This document shows, one piece after another, positions 10,305 to 22,881 of a DNA stretch of 64,000 nt (its first letter is position 1; each line of letters starts with the position of its first letter). Below the pieces are notes generated by a model. It worked only from the letters and a program-made list of their open reading frames with translations, ran no database searches and was not told where the DNA came from. Made by a program: the position numbers and the translations under genes. The DNA is from Alisma plantago-aquatica (taxonomy: Eukaryota > Streptophyta > Magnoliopsida > Alismatales > Alismataceae): contig OY856411.1 of the NCBI GenBank assembly GCA_963693085.1, positions 68,313,001 to 68,377,000 of the forward strand, read 5' to 3'.

Positions 10305-10306
10305 CT

Positions 10307-11935
10307 TGTTAGATCCTAGATGGGTGACTTAGGTGCTCTAGAGGGGGGGTGAATAGAGCTGAAAGCACTTAAACAAAATTCATTAAACCTTCAAATTATA
10401 TGACAAGATAAGGTTGCTAAATAGGTAATTTGAGTGCAACTAAATCATGCATAGCAAGGATAAGAGAGATTGAACATGCACCAATTAGACAAGCTATTTA
10501 GAGTGGTTCCACACTTCAAACTAGAAGTGTGTCAGTCCACTTGCCTAGAGAGGTCAACCTCTAGGACTTCAACCAATTGCACTCTTATATTCACTTAATA
10601 AGACATACAATACATGACCAACAAAGGACTTACCTATCCAATACAAAGAGTCTTCAACCTTACCAAGGACTTACCCACTTTGCAAGAGTCTTCGGCCTTC
10701 TCCAAGGACTTACCCACTCTTGCACAAGTCTTCGGCCTTGCAGGAATTACCCACTCTTCTTGGATCTTCCGCCTTTGACTTCACCTTCACTCGGAGAAGC
10801 TTTCCACCAAGGACTTACCTACTTGAGCTTGAGTCTTCTGCCTTCTCCAAGGGCTTACCCACTCTAGCTCCAAGTCTTCAGCCTTGATCTTCACCAAGGG
10901 ACTCCTTCCCTTGTTCTTCTTCACCTCTCTTGGCTAAGAGAGATAACCTTCATCTTCATGATTGGAAATGAGAGATTGGAGGTGGTGGAAGTGAGAGCCT
11001 CACAAGATATACAAATATGACTAGCTCTCTTACAGATTTCCTACTAACTCTAATGGATGTAGCAAGTGATTAAGCTTAGAGAGAGAGAGGAGACTGTAGG
11101 AAGCACTCAACTATAGAATAGGAACCTCACAAAGAGTTTTCAATGAATGCTCAACCTTGGAATGAAGCCCAAGGGGTCCTATTTATAGCTGGGGATGCCT
11201 CTTAGCCTTTGGGAACACTTAAGAACGAAAACTAGCCGTTTCGTGGCTTGCAACGGATCTATTTTCACTTGTTGCAACTCCACAACGGCTAGTAGCACTT
11301 TTCTGCATTCCAGTACAGTCTGATCGGCCGAGTTTCAATAAAGGCAACTCGGCCGAACCACTAAAAGACAAGGCTGAAAGCTAGACTGTCGGCCGAGTTC
11401 CCTTGGAGAAACTCGGCCGATCGGTCGACTTTCATCTTGGACCGATCAGTGGATCGGCCAAGTTTCCTAGCTAGAAACTCGACCGAACGGGAATCGGCTG
11501 AGTTTGTAACTCGGCCGATTGCAACAAAAATTCCAGAATATATGGATCGGCCGAGTTTGGAATTCGGCCGACAAAATCCCTGTTATGGGTATTTTGGAAT
11601 TTTCGTTTGACTATACAAATGATGGATTTTTGTGTCCCAATAATTTTTCTAAGCTTAATTACAAGTCATACAATCATTACAAGTTGTTACAAAGCAATTC
11701 TAAGGTCATTTACATAGAGATCCCAAATTGCACACTTGTAGCTATTTTGACTTGTCTTTTCTCCAATTTGATATGCGCAAGTTAGGGCATTTGGAGTGTG
11801 TCTAAACCTAATCTGAAATCACTCAATTGTAGAAGCATTAGACACCAATATGTGGAATGGTTAGTCATCATCAAAACAAGGGTTTAGTCAATTTAGACGT
11901 GAGTCAACATTGACCTAATTGACCTTGAGTCAACA
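10307..11935 (-). repeat. LTR 2
   Basis: 1,629 bp. TATA box at 11179-11187; U3 palindrome pairs at 11324-11571. The G run near 10342 is 7 long. A private G-to-A change at 11460 turns one palindrome into TCGGCCAA. It is shared between units 1 and 2, with primer-binding site on its left and polypurine tract on its right. Confidence 0.92.
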
Positions 11936-11949
11936 TTCTCCCCCTTTTT
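11936..11949 (-). other. Polypurine tract, unit 2 (consensus form)
   Basis: The element strand reads AAAAAGGGGGAGAA, ending at the LTR border. The same sequence begins right after each later LTR at 17391, 22868, 28347, 33827, 39306, 44786, 50262 and 55739. Confidence 0.88.
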
Positions 11950-13862
11950 GAAGATGACAAACCATTCCATAAATGTATTGAAAGCTTGTAAGTAAAATCA
12001 TACCTTCGGAGAAACCTAGGGGTTTCAGTAGAATTGAGTTCATATGCTCCCCCTCAATTGATGCTAGTGGAGTTTTCATACTCCCCCTCAATTGATGCTA
12101 TTTCTCCTGCATGGTTAGCTTTCATAACATTTATAGAAACTATGTCTTCTACTCATATATGTTCTACACATATACGTCTTCTCCCATTTACCTTCTCCCC
12201 TTTACATGGACATGCTTCTTTGCTTCATGTAAGACATGCCTTCTCCCTGTTGTCAAAAGAAGACATATCTTTCTCCCCCTTTGTCATTTCAAAAAGGTGG
12301 GGGTATGAAGAAACTAAGAAACACCACTTGTTAAGAGAAAGAAGATAACAAAAGTTATATAAGGAGAGTAGAAGAGCACAGATAGGGGCTTGTCCAAGCA
12401 TAGAAAGAAAAGCAAGTTAAAGCATATACTTGAACAACCCAAAACATGCAAGATAGGGTGCTGCAGAAAAACAATAAATCGCAATTTTGACCCTCAAGAT
12501 GATGGAATTTGATCAAAAACCATCAGGGCTCATGGCGAAGCGATGAGCCTTGCTCAGAAGGTAGTTTCTGCATAAAAACACTATACTTGCAGCAAAAACT
12601 GAAACTGGAGCAAAAGCTGCATAAAAAATCCACAAAAACTCCAATTTCTACATATCATGTAGATCTATGTACCCTGCATCACAATGTTATGCAAGCAACT
12701 CAAGATAGTAGATATGCAATTTAAGGAACAATCTAGAGCATGTATGAGATAAGATACAAGCATAACATATAGATGATCAAAGATGGAACTTTGTAAACAA
12801 GGTTAGAACTACATGTATATGAACTACTAGTAGATGGTATCACAAGTTAGGACTACTAGTAGGATCTAGATCATAGCAAGAGATACCAAAAGGTACACAA
12901 GATAAAGCAAGCTATGATTAGATGAAGAGATATATCCAAACAAGGAGATATGCAAGTTTAGAAGCATGAAAGGATATAACTCACTAGATATGCATCCTTA
13001 CCATAAGATGATTATCCCTAAGAATCTCAAGATTGTATTACAACAAGATATACACCTAGATAGATGTAGCAAGTTAGAGCACAACGGAAGTGATTTTAGA
13101 CACAACTAAGAGATCCAAAGAGATCATCATCAAAACCTGCAAAACAACTCAAAGCAAGTAATTGCAACATATAGATATACCAATTTAGAGCAATTAGAGA
13201 GATAGAGTTGTAAGCAAGATAGGCAATTCAGAACATGGCAATATGCATATATAAAGGTACCAAATGGAGTGCCAAAGAATAAGGCTATTGGTTGAGAAAA
13301 TCTAGTTGAGAGGGAAATTCTCATTCAATAAGCCAACTGTATACTCTGTGAACAGTGTTTTCGGTCGAGTTCTGTGTATTGGCAACTCGGCCGATCACAG
13401 CTGTTGGCAACACCCATTGGTGCCTATCGGTCGAGTTTTAGACAGGACAAAACTCGGCCGACAAAACTACTGTAGAAAAAGCACATATTTTTCATAAAAC
13501 ATATCTAGAGGCATGCCAAAAAAATACAAACCATATCCAAACATGTCTAAGCAAGTTAGTAATGCACTATAGAAGCATTAGAAATAGTTTTTGAGCAAGA
13601 GTGTGAAGATAAACACAAAATGCCACTTTTGACTCAAAAACCATATGTATAGTGCATACTAACTTGACAAAAACAAGTTAGAACAGGTTATAAGCAATAA
13701 AAACATTACCTTCATGCTTACCATTTCTTTTCCACTTGTTGTCACCCTCTACACATCTCACCTTTCTTCTTTCATGTGGATTGAGAAGTCAATTTGCAAT
13801 TCAATGGCTCATGTCAATCCATTTGCAAGTACCTACAAGAAGAAAGATGAAATGGTCCCCAA
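11950..13862. other. Non-coding 3' internal region, unit 2
   Basis: Same content as in unit 1, with the internal palindrome pairs at 13361-13461. It shares the ACATATACGTC variant near 12168 with units 1 and 5. A 2-nt shortening near 13583 (GAAATAG for GAAACAG or GAAAACAG) is private. Confidence 0.75.
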
Positions 13863-15711
13863 TCATGTTTTTGGGTCCGGAGGGGTTAGTTTAGCAACCC
13901 AAATCCTATTGCTCTTGGGTGCTTTCCTAAAAGGACAACAATTAGAATAATGACCAAAATCATTGCAATAGTTGCATGTGCCCATAGTCTTGGAACTAGA
14001 GGATTCTCCATGGAATATTGGAGGTCCTTTATCTTTGTTGTTCCCTTGACTACTATCATACCCTAAACCATGTCTACCAATTTGTTTAGTAGTATGGTCT
14101 AGGATTTGATTAAGATTCTTTTTACCCACTAAGAATCTTTGCAAAGAAGATCTCAAACTATCATTATCATGCTTAAGAGAAGCAATAGTAGAAGACAAAC
14201 TATTTATATTTTCTTTAGCATGCAAAAGATCATTTTCTAAGCAAAGAGATTTAGTTAAATAAGAATCTCTATCAATATGAAGAGCAGCAACATCATTTTC
14301 TCTATTTGTAGAACTAGAACAAGATTCATGCCCATTGACTTTAGCAAGCAAGGAGGCATTTTCTATTTCTAATTCATGCAAAACAAAATCTTTGTCCTTG
14401 TTTTCAGATTTAAGAACATCAATGTCATGCATGAGAGAATCAACAATTAAAGTATGCTCTTCATTTGAACTAGGCATGAGAGGTTGAGCTTCTAGAAATT
14501 TTATCTTATCAAGTAAACTAGAATTTTCAAGTTTAAGAGAGTCTACTTGACTAAGACAATCATTTTTATCATCAAGCAAGCAATAATTAGCATGTTCAAG
14601 ATCATCTAGTTCTACATGCAAATTATCAACAATTTTAGCAAGCTTTTTCTTTTTCCTTTTAGAAGACTTAAGAGAGGCACACATATCATGAATAATAGCA
14701 ATCAAAGATTCTTTATCTAGAGAGTTTAGATTTACCTCACTTGAGTCTTCACTTGTTGATGCTATAAGAGCAAAATGGCATTCTCCTTCATCACTAGAGC
14801 TTGAGCTTGATCCTTCACTTGAATCTTCACTTGAGCTTGAGTTGGAGGAGCCACTTGAGCTTGATTGCCATTTCTTCTTGTGAAGATGGGTCTTTTTGCC
14901 TTGTGGGCAATCTTCCTTGTAGTGACCCTTCTTTCCACATGTGAAGCACCGGATGGAGGAGGACTTGCCTTTGTAGAGTCGACCTTTGGAGTACATGGCA
15001 TCTTCTTTAGCTTGAGAGGATGGAGAGACTTGTTCCATGATAGCTTCAATTTGAGCCTTCATTTCAGCCTTCTTCATTCTCTTTAGCTCTTTCTTCTCTT
15101 GTCTTCTACTTCCTCCCTCTTGTCAAGTGTGGCTTCATGTGCTTGTAGATTTCCAATGAGCTCTTCAATAGGAATATCCCTAAGCGACCTTGCTTCTACA
15201 ATGGAAGTCACCTTGGATTCCCATCTCTTGGGGAGAGTTCTAAGGATCTTTGAGTTGATCTCTCCACTAGACATAGGATGTCCTAGAACAGCAAGACCAT
15301 TCAAGATGGTGTTGAGCCTTGAGTACATGTTGGCTATGCTCTCTTCCTTTCCCATCTTGAAGTTCTCAAGCAACCCTTTGAGCATGTAGACTTTGCTTTC
15401 CTTCACTTGATCTGTCCCTTCATAAATGATGCAAAGCTTTCTCCATACCTCATAGGCCGTCTCACAAGAGGAAATCCGGTTGAACTCGGTGGGGGTCATG
15501 GAGGCATATAGGATGTGCATGGCTCTAGCATTCAAGGTTGCTTTCATCAAGGTGGCTTCATCCCATTCTTCAATGTTTGTCTTTGGTAGAATGTATGGGC
15601 TGTTCACCATCCTTGGATGAAGAATTGAAGTCTTCTTCTCCAATAGAGGAAGTTGCTCCCATTGAAGATTTGAAGGCTGGTCGAGAGTCTCCCTCCTAGG
15701 TAGTCACCCAT
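13863..15711 (-). pseudogene. gag: gag, unit 2, broken by two deletions
   Basis: The copy spans 1,849 bp, 23 less than the intact 1,872. A 22-nt deletion at about 15610/15611 removes the codons around residues 35-42, with a 2-nt microhomology (AT) at the ends. A 1-nt T deletion near 15104 shifts frame at about residue 210, between the UBN2 region and the first zinc knuckle. The middle part (15083-15643) and the knuckle/coiled-coil part (13863 to about 15100) stay open in different frames. T103I is private; S384Y is shared with unit 6. No full-length Gag can be made. Confidence 0.93.
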
Positions 15712-15762
15712 CTTCTCCTACTTGTTGAAGTATGCTTGGAGAAGACCCGCTCTGATACCACT

Positions 15763-17390
15763 TGTTAGATCCTAGATGGGTGACTTAGGTGCTCTAGAGG
15801 GGGGGGTGAATAGAGCTGAAAGCACTTAAACAAAATTCATTAAACCTTCAAATTATATGACAAGATAAGGTTGCTAAATAGGTAATTTGAGTGCAACTAA
15901 ATCATGCATAGCAAGGATAAGAGAGATTGAACATGCACCAATTAGACAAGCTATTTAGATTGGTTCCACACTTCAAACTAGAAGTGTGTCATTCCACTTT
16001 CCTAGAGAGGTCAACCTCTAGGACTTCAACCAATTGCACTCTTATATTCACTTAATAAGACATACAATACATGACCAACAATGGACTTACCTATCCAATA
16101 CAAAGAGTCTTCAACCTTACCAAGGACTTACCCACTTTGCAAGAGTCTTCGGCCTTCTCCAAGGACTTACCCACTCTTGCACAAGTCTTCGGCCTTGCAG
16201 GAATTACCCACTCTTCTTGGATCTTCCGCCGTTGACTTCACCTTCACTCGGAGAACCTTTCCACCAAGGACTTACCTACTTGAGCTTGAGTCTTCTGCCT
16301 TCTCCAAGGGCTTACCCACTCTAGCTCCAAGTCTTCAGCCTTGATCTTCACCAAGGGACTCCTTCCCTTGTTCTTCTTCACCTCTCTTGGCTAAGAGAGA
16401 TAACCTTCATCTTCATGATTGGAAATGAGAGATTGGAGTTGGTGGAAGTGAGAGCCTCACAAGATATACAAATATGACTAGCTCTCTTACAGATTTCCTA
16501 CTCACTCTAATGGATGTAGCAACTGATTAAGCTTAGAGAGAGAGGAGGCTGTAGGAAGCACTCAACTATAGAATAGGAACCTCACAAAGAGTTTGCAATG
16601 AATGCTCAACCTTGGAATGAAGCCCAAGGGGTCCTATTTATAGCTGGGGATGCCTCTTAGCCTTTGGGAACACTTAAGAACGAAAACTAGCCGTTTCGTG
16701 GCTTGCAACGGATCTATTTTCACTTGTTGCAACTCCACAACGGCTAGTAGCACTTTTCTGCATTCCAGTACAGTCTGATCGGCCGAGTTTCAATAAAGGC
16801 AACTCGGCCGAACCACTAAAAGACAAGGCTGAAAGCTAGACTGTCGGCCGAGTTCCCTTGGAGAAACTCGGCCGATCGGTCGACTTTCATCTTGGACCGA
16901 TCAGTGGATCGGCCGAGTTTCCTAGCTAGAAACTCGACCGAATGGGAATCGGCTGAGTTTGTAACTCAGCCGATTGCAACAAAAATTCCAGAATATATGG
17001 ATCGGCCGAGTTTGGAATTCGGCCGACAAAATCCCTGTTATGGGTATTTTGGAATTTTCGTTTGACTATACAAATGATGGATTTTTGTGTCCCAATAATT
17101 TTTCTAAGCTTAATTACAAGTCATACAATCATTACAAGTGGTTACAAAGCAATTCTAAGGTCATTTACATAGAGATCCCAAATTGCACACTTGTAGCTAT
17201 TTTGACTTGTCTTTTCTCCAATTTGATATGCACAAGTTAGGGCATTTGGAGTGTGTCTAAACCTAATCTGAAATCACTCAATTGTAGAAGCATTAGACAC
17301 CAATATGTGGAATGGTTAGTCATCATCAAAACAAGGGTTTAGTCAATTTAGACGTGAGTCAACATTGACCTAATTGACCTTGAGTCAACA
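15763..17390 (-). repeat. LTR 3
   Basis: 1,628 bp. TATA box at 16634-16642; U3 palindrome block at 16779-17026. The GA microsatellite near 16537 is 2 nt shorter than in most copies, as in units 7 and 10. A private G-to-A at 16968 gives TCAGCCGA. It carries several private changes in R/U5, for example near 15960, 15992 and 16000. Confidence 0.92.
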
Positions 17391-17404
17391 TTCTCCCCCT
17401 TTTT

Positions 17405-19314
17405 GAAGATGACAAACCATTCCATAAATGTATTGAAAGCTTGTAAGTAAAATCATACCTTCGGAGAAACCTAGGGGTTTCAGTAGAATTGAGTTCATAT
17501 GCTCCCCCTCAATTGATGCTAGTGGAGTTTTCATACTCCCCCTCAATTGATGCTATTTCTCCTGCATGGTTAGCTTTCATAACATTTATAGAAACTATGT
17601 CTTCTACTCATATATGTTCTACACATATATGTCTTCTCCCATTTACCTTCTCCCCTTTACATGGACACGCTTCTTTGCTTCATGTAAGACATACCTTCTC
17701 CCTGTTGTCAAAAGAAGACATATCTTTCTCCCCCTTTGTCATTTCAAAAAGGTGGGGGTATGAAGAAACTAAGAAACACCACTTGTTAAGAGAAAGAAGA
17801 TAACAAAAGTTATATAAGGAGAGTAGAAGAGCACAGATAGGGGCTTGTCCAAGCATAGAAAGAAAAGCAAGTTAAAGCATATACTTGAACAACCCAAAAC
17901 ATGCAAGATAGGGTGCTGCAGAAAAACAATAAATCGCAATTTTGACCCTCAAGATGATGGAATTTGATCAAAAACCATCAGGGCTCATGGCGAAGCGATG
18001 AGCCTTGCTCAGAAGGTAGTTTCTGCATAAAAACACTATACTTGCAGCAAAAACTGAAACTGGAGCAAAAGCTGCATAAAAAATCCACAAAAACTCCAAT
18101 TTCTACATATCATGTAGATCTATGTACCCTGCATCACAATGTTATGCAAGCAACTCAAGATAGTAGATATGCAAAAGGAACAATCTAGAGCATGTATGAG
18201 ATAAGATACAAGCATAACATATAGATGATCAAAGATGGCACTTTGTAAACAAGGTTAGAACTACATGTATATGAACTACTAGTAGATGGTATCACAAGTT
18301 AGGACTACTAGTAGGATCTAGATCATAGCAAGAGATACCAAAAGGTACACAAGATAAAGCAAGCTATGATTAGATGAAGAGATATATCCAAACAAGGAGA
18401 TATGCAAGTTTAGAAGCATGAAAGGATATAACTCACTAGATATGCATCCTTACCATAAGATGATTATCCCTAAGAATCTCAAGATTGTATTACAACAAGA
18501 TATACACCTAGATAGATGTAGCAAGTTAGAGCACAACGGAAGCGATTTTAGACACAACTAAGAGATCCAAAGAGATCATCATCAAAACCTGCAAAACAAC
18601 TCAAAGCAAGTAATTGCAACATATAGATATACCAATTTAGAGCAATTAGAGAGATAGAGTTGTAAGCAAGATAGGCAATTCAGAACATGGCAATATGCAT
18701 ATATAAAGGTACCAAATGGAGTGCCAAAGAATAAGGCTATTGGTTGAGAAAATCTAGTTGAGAGGGAAATTCTCATTCAATAAGCCAACTGTATACTCTG
18801 TGAACAGTGTTTTCGGTCGAGTTCTGTGTATTGGCAACTCGGCCGATCGCAGCTGTTGGCAACACCCATTGGTGCCTATCGGTCGAGTTTTAGACAGGAC
18901 AAAACTCGGCCGACAAAACTACTGTAGAAAAAGCACATATTTTTCATAAAACATATCTAGAGGCATGCCAAAAAAATACAAACCATATCCAAACATGTCT
19001 AATCAAGTTAGTAATGCACTATAGAAGCATTAGAAACAGTTTTTGAGCAAGAGTGTGAAGATAAACACAAAATGCCACTTTTGACTCAAAAACCATATGT
19101 ATAGTGCATACTAACTTGACAAAAACAAGTTAGAACAGGTTATAAGCAATAAAAACATTACCTTCATGCTTACCATTTCTTTTCCACTTGTTGTCACCCT
19201 CTACACATCTCACCTTTCTTCTTTCATGTGGATTGAGAAGTCAATTTGCAATTCAATGGCTCATGTCAATCCATTTGCAAGTACCTACAAGAAGAAAGAT
19301 GAAATGGTCCCCAA
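17405..19314. other. Non-coding 3' internal region, unit 3
   Basis: Palindrome pairs at 18813-18913. It shares with unit 8 a 3-nt deletion near 18175 (GCAAAAGGAAC instead of GCAATTTAAGGAAC) and a TCTAATCAAG variant near 18999. These are linked markers for relationship between units. Confidence 0.75.
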
Positions 19315-21186
19315 TCATGTTTTTGGGTCCGGAGGGGTTAGTTTAGCAACCCAAATCCTATTGCTCTTGGGTGCTTTCCTAAAAGGACAACAATTAGAAT
19401 AATGACCAAAATCATTGCAATAGTTGCATGTGCCCATAGTCTTGGAACTAGAGGATTCTCCATGGAATATTGGAGGTCCTTTATCTTTGTTGTTCCCTTG
19501 ACTACTATCATACCCTAAACCATGTCTACCAATTTGTTTAGTAGTATGGTCTAGGATTTGATTAAGATTCTTTTTACCCACTAAGAATCTTTGCAAAGAA
19601 GATCTCAAACTATCATTATCATGCTTAAGAGAAGCAATAGTAGAATACAAACTATTTATATTTTCTTTAGCATGCAAAAGATCATTTTCTAAGCAAAGAG
19701 ATTTAGTTAAATAAGAATCTCTATCAATATGAAGAGCAGCAACATCATTTTCTCTATTTGTAGAACTAGAACAAGATTCATGCCCATTGACTTTAGCAAG
19801 CAAGGAGGCATTTTCTATTTCTAATTCATGCAAAACAAAATCTTTGTCCTTGTTTTCAGATTTAAGAACATCAATGTCATGCATGAGAGAATCAACAATT
19901 AAAGTATGCTCTTCATTTGAACTAGGCATGAGAGGTTGAGCTTCTAGAAATTTTATCTTATCAAGTAAACTAGAATTTTCAAGTTTAAGAGAGTCTACTT
20001 GACTAAGACAATCATTTTTATCATCAAGCAAGCAAGAATTAGCATGTTCAAGATCATCTAGTTCTACATGCAAATTATCAACAATTTTAGCAAGCTTTTT
20101 CTTTTACCTTTTAGAAGACTTAAGAGAGGCACACATATCATGAATAATAGCAATCAAAGATTCTTTATCTAGAGAGTTTAGATTTACCTCACTTGAGTCT
20201 TCACTTGTTGATGCTATAAGAGCAAAATGGCATTCTCCTTCATCACTAGAGCTTGAGCTTGATCCTTCACTTGAATCTTCACTTGAGCTTGAGTTGGAGG
20301 AGCCACTTGAGCTTGATTGCCATTTCTTCTTGTGAAGATGGGTCTTTTTGCCTTGTGGGCAATCTTCCTTGTAGTGACCCTTCTTTCCACATGTGAAGCA
20401 CCGGATGGAGGAGGACTTACCTTTGTAGAGTCGACCTTTGGAGTACATGGCATCTTCTTTAGCTTGAGAGGATGGAGAGACTTGTTCCATGATAGCTTCA
20501 ATTTGAGCCTTCATTTCAGCCTTCTTCATTCTCTTTAGCTCTTTCTTCTCTTGTCTTTCTACTTCCTCCCTCTTATCAAGTGTGGCTTCATGTGCTTGTA
20601 GATTTCCAATGAGCTCTTCAATAGGAATATCCCTAAGAGACCTTGCTTCTACAATGGAAGTCACCTTGGATTCCCATCTCTTGGGGAGAGTTCTAAGGAT
20701 CTTTGAGTTGATCTCTCCACTAGACATAGGATGTCCTAGAACAGCAAGACCATTCAAGATGGTGTTGAGCCTTGAGTACATGTTGGCTATGCTCTCTTCC
20801 TTTCCCATCTTGAAGTTCTCAAGCAACCCTTTGAGCATGTAGACTTTGCTTTCCTTCACTTGATCTGTCCCTTCATAAGTGATGCAAAGCTTTCTCCATA
20901 CCTCATAGGCCATCTCACAAGAGGAAATCCGGTTGAACTCGGTGGGGGTCATGGAGGCATATAGGATGTGCATGGCTCTAGCATTCAAGGTTGCTTTCAT
21001 CAAGGTGGCTTCATCCCATTCTTCAATGTTTGTCTTTGGTAGAATGTATGGGCTGTTCACCATTTGCCACATCTCGAGACTTGATCCTTGGATGAAGAAT
21101 TGAAGTCTTCTTCTCCAATAGAGGAAGTTGCTCCCATTGAAGATTGGAAGGCTGGTCGAGAGTCTCCCTCCTAGGTAGTCACCCAT
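19315..21186 (-). pseudogene. gag: gag, unit 3, nonsense mutation
   Basis: The copy is full length (1,872 bp), but one base change at 20106 turns the Lys-361 codon into TAA (stop at 20104-20106). A 360-residue product keeps the UBN2 region and the first zinc knuckle but loses the coiled coil and second knuckle. The remainder stays open down to 19315. T92M is private; S514Y is shared with unit 8. Whether the short form has any activity, for example as an assembly inhibitor, is unknown. Confidence 0.93.
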
Positions 21187-21223
21187 CTTCTCCTACTTGT
21201 TGAAGTATGCTTGGAGAAGACCC

Positions 21224-21235
21224 GCTCTGATATTA
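21224..21235 (-). other. Primer-binding site, unit 3, mutated
   Basis: The element strand reads TAATATCAGAGC, with both G of the TGG changed to A. The changed bases pair with the CCA end of the tRNA, so priming should be weakened. Both changes are transitions. Confidence 0.88.
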
Positions 21236-21237
21236 CT

Positions 21238-22867
21238 TGTTAGATCCTAGATGGGTGACTTAGGTGCTCTAGAGGGGGGGGTGAATAGAGCTGAAAGCAC
21301 TTAAACAAAATTCATTAAACCTTCAAATTATATGACAAGATAAGGTTGCTAAATAGGTAATTTGAGTGCAACTAAATCATGCATAGCAAGGATAAGAGAG
21401 ATTGAACATGCACCAATTAGACAAGCTATTTAGAGTGGTTCCACACTTCAAACTAGAAGTGTGTCAGTCCACTTGCCTAGAGAGGTCAACCTCTAGGACT
21501 TCAACCAATTGCAATCTTATATTCACTTAATAAGACATACAATACATGACCAACAAAGGACTTACCTATCCAATACAATGAGTCTTCAACCTTACCAAGG
21601 ACTTACCCACTTTGCAAGAGTCTTCGGCCTTCTCCAAGGACTTACCCACTCTTGCACAAGTCTTCGGCCTTGCAGGAATTACCCACTCTTCTTGGATCTT
21701 CCGCCTTTGACTTCACCTTCAGTCGGAGAAGCTTTCCACCAAGGACTTACCTACTTGAGCTTGAGTCTTCTGCCTTCTCCAAGGGCTTACCCACTCTAGC
21801 TCCAAGTCTTCAGCCTTGATCTTCACCAAGGGACTCCTTCCCTTGTTCTTCTTCACCTCTGTTGGCTAAGAGAGATAACCTTCATCTTCATGATTGGAAA
21901 TGAGAGATTGGAGGTGGTGGAAGTGAGAGACTCACAAGATATACAAATATGACTAGCTCTCTTACAGATTTCCTACTCACTCTAATGGATGTAGCAAGTG
22001 ATTAAGCTTAGAGAGAGAGAGGAGGCTGTAGGAAGCACTCAATTATAGAATAGGAACCTCACAAAGAGTTTGCAATGAATGCTCAACCTTGGAATGAAGC
22101 CCAAGGGGTCCTATTTATAGCTGGGGATGCCTCTTAGCCTTTGGGAACACTTAAGAACGAAAACTAGCCGTTTCGTGGCTTGCAACGGATCTATTTTCAC
22201 TTGTTGCAACTCCACAACGGCTAGTATCACTTTTCTGCATTCCAGTACAGTCTGATCGGCCGAGTTTCAATAAAGGCAACTCGGCCGAACCACTAAAAGA
22301 CAAGGCTGAAAGCTAGACTGTCGGCCGAGTTCCCTTGGAGAAACTCGGCCGATCGGTCGACTTTCATCTTGGACCGATCAGTGGATCGGCCGAGTTTCCT
22401 AGCTAGAAACTCGACCGAATGGGAATCGGCTGAGTTTGTAACTCGGCCGATTGCAACAAAAATTCCAGAATATATGGATCGGCCAAGTTTGGAATTCGGC
22501 CGACAAAATCCCTGTTATGGGTATTTTGGAATTTTCGTTTGACTATACAAATGATGGATTTTTGTGTCCCAATAATTTTTGTAAGCTTAATTACAAGTCA
22601 TACAATCATTACAAGTGGTTACAAAGCAATTTTAAGGTCATTTACATAGAGATCCCAAATTGCACACTTGTAGCTATTTTGACTTGTCTTTTCTCCAATT
22701 TGATATGCGCAAGTTAGGGCATTTGGAGTGTGTCTAAACCTAATCTGAAATCACTCAATTGTAGAAGCATTAGACACCAATATGTGGAATGGTTAGTCAT
22801 CATCAAAACAAGGGTTTAGTCAATTTAGACGTGAGTCAACATTGACCTAATTGACCTTGAGTCAACA
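21238..22867 (-). repeat. LTR 4
   Basis: 1,630 bp. TATA box at 22111-22119; U3 palindrome block at 22256-22503. A private G-to-A at 22485 gives TCGGCCAA in the last pair. The CTAGTATCAC variant near 22223 is shared with LTR 6. It has more private R/U5 substitutions than average (for example near 21513, 21579 and 21722). Confidence 0.92.
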
Positions 22868-22881
22868 TTCTCCCCCTTTTT

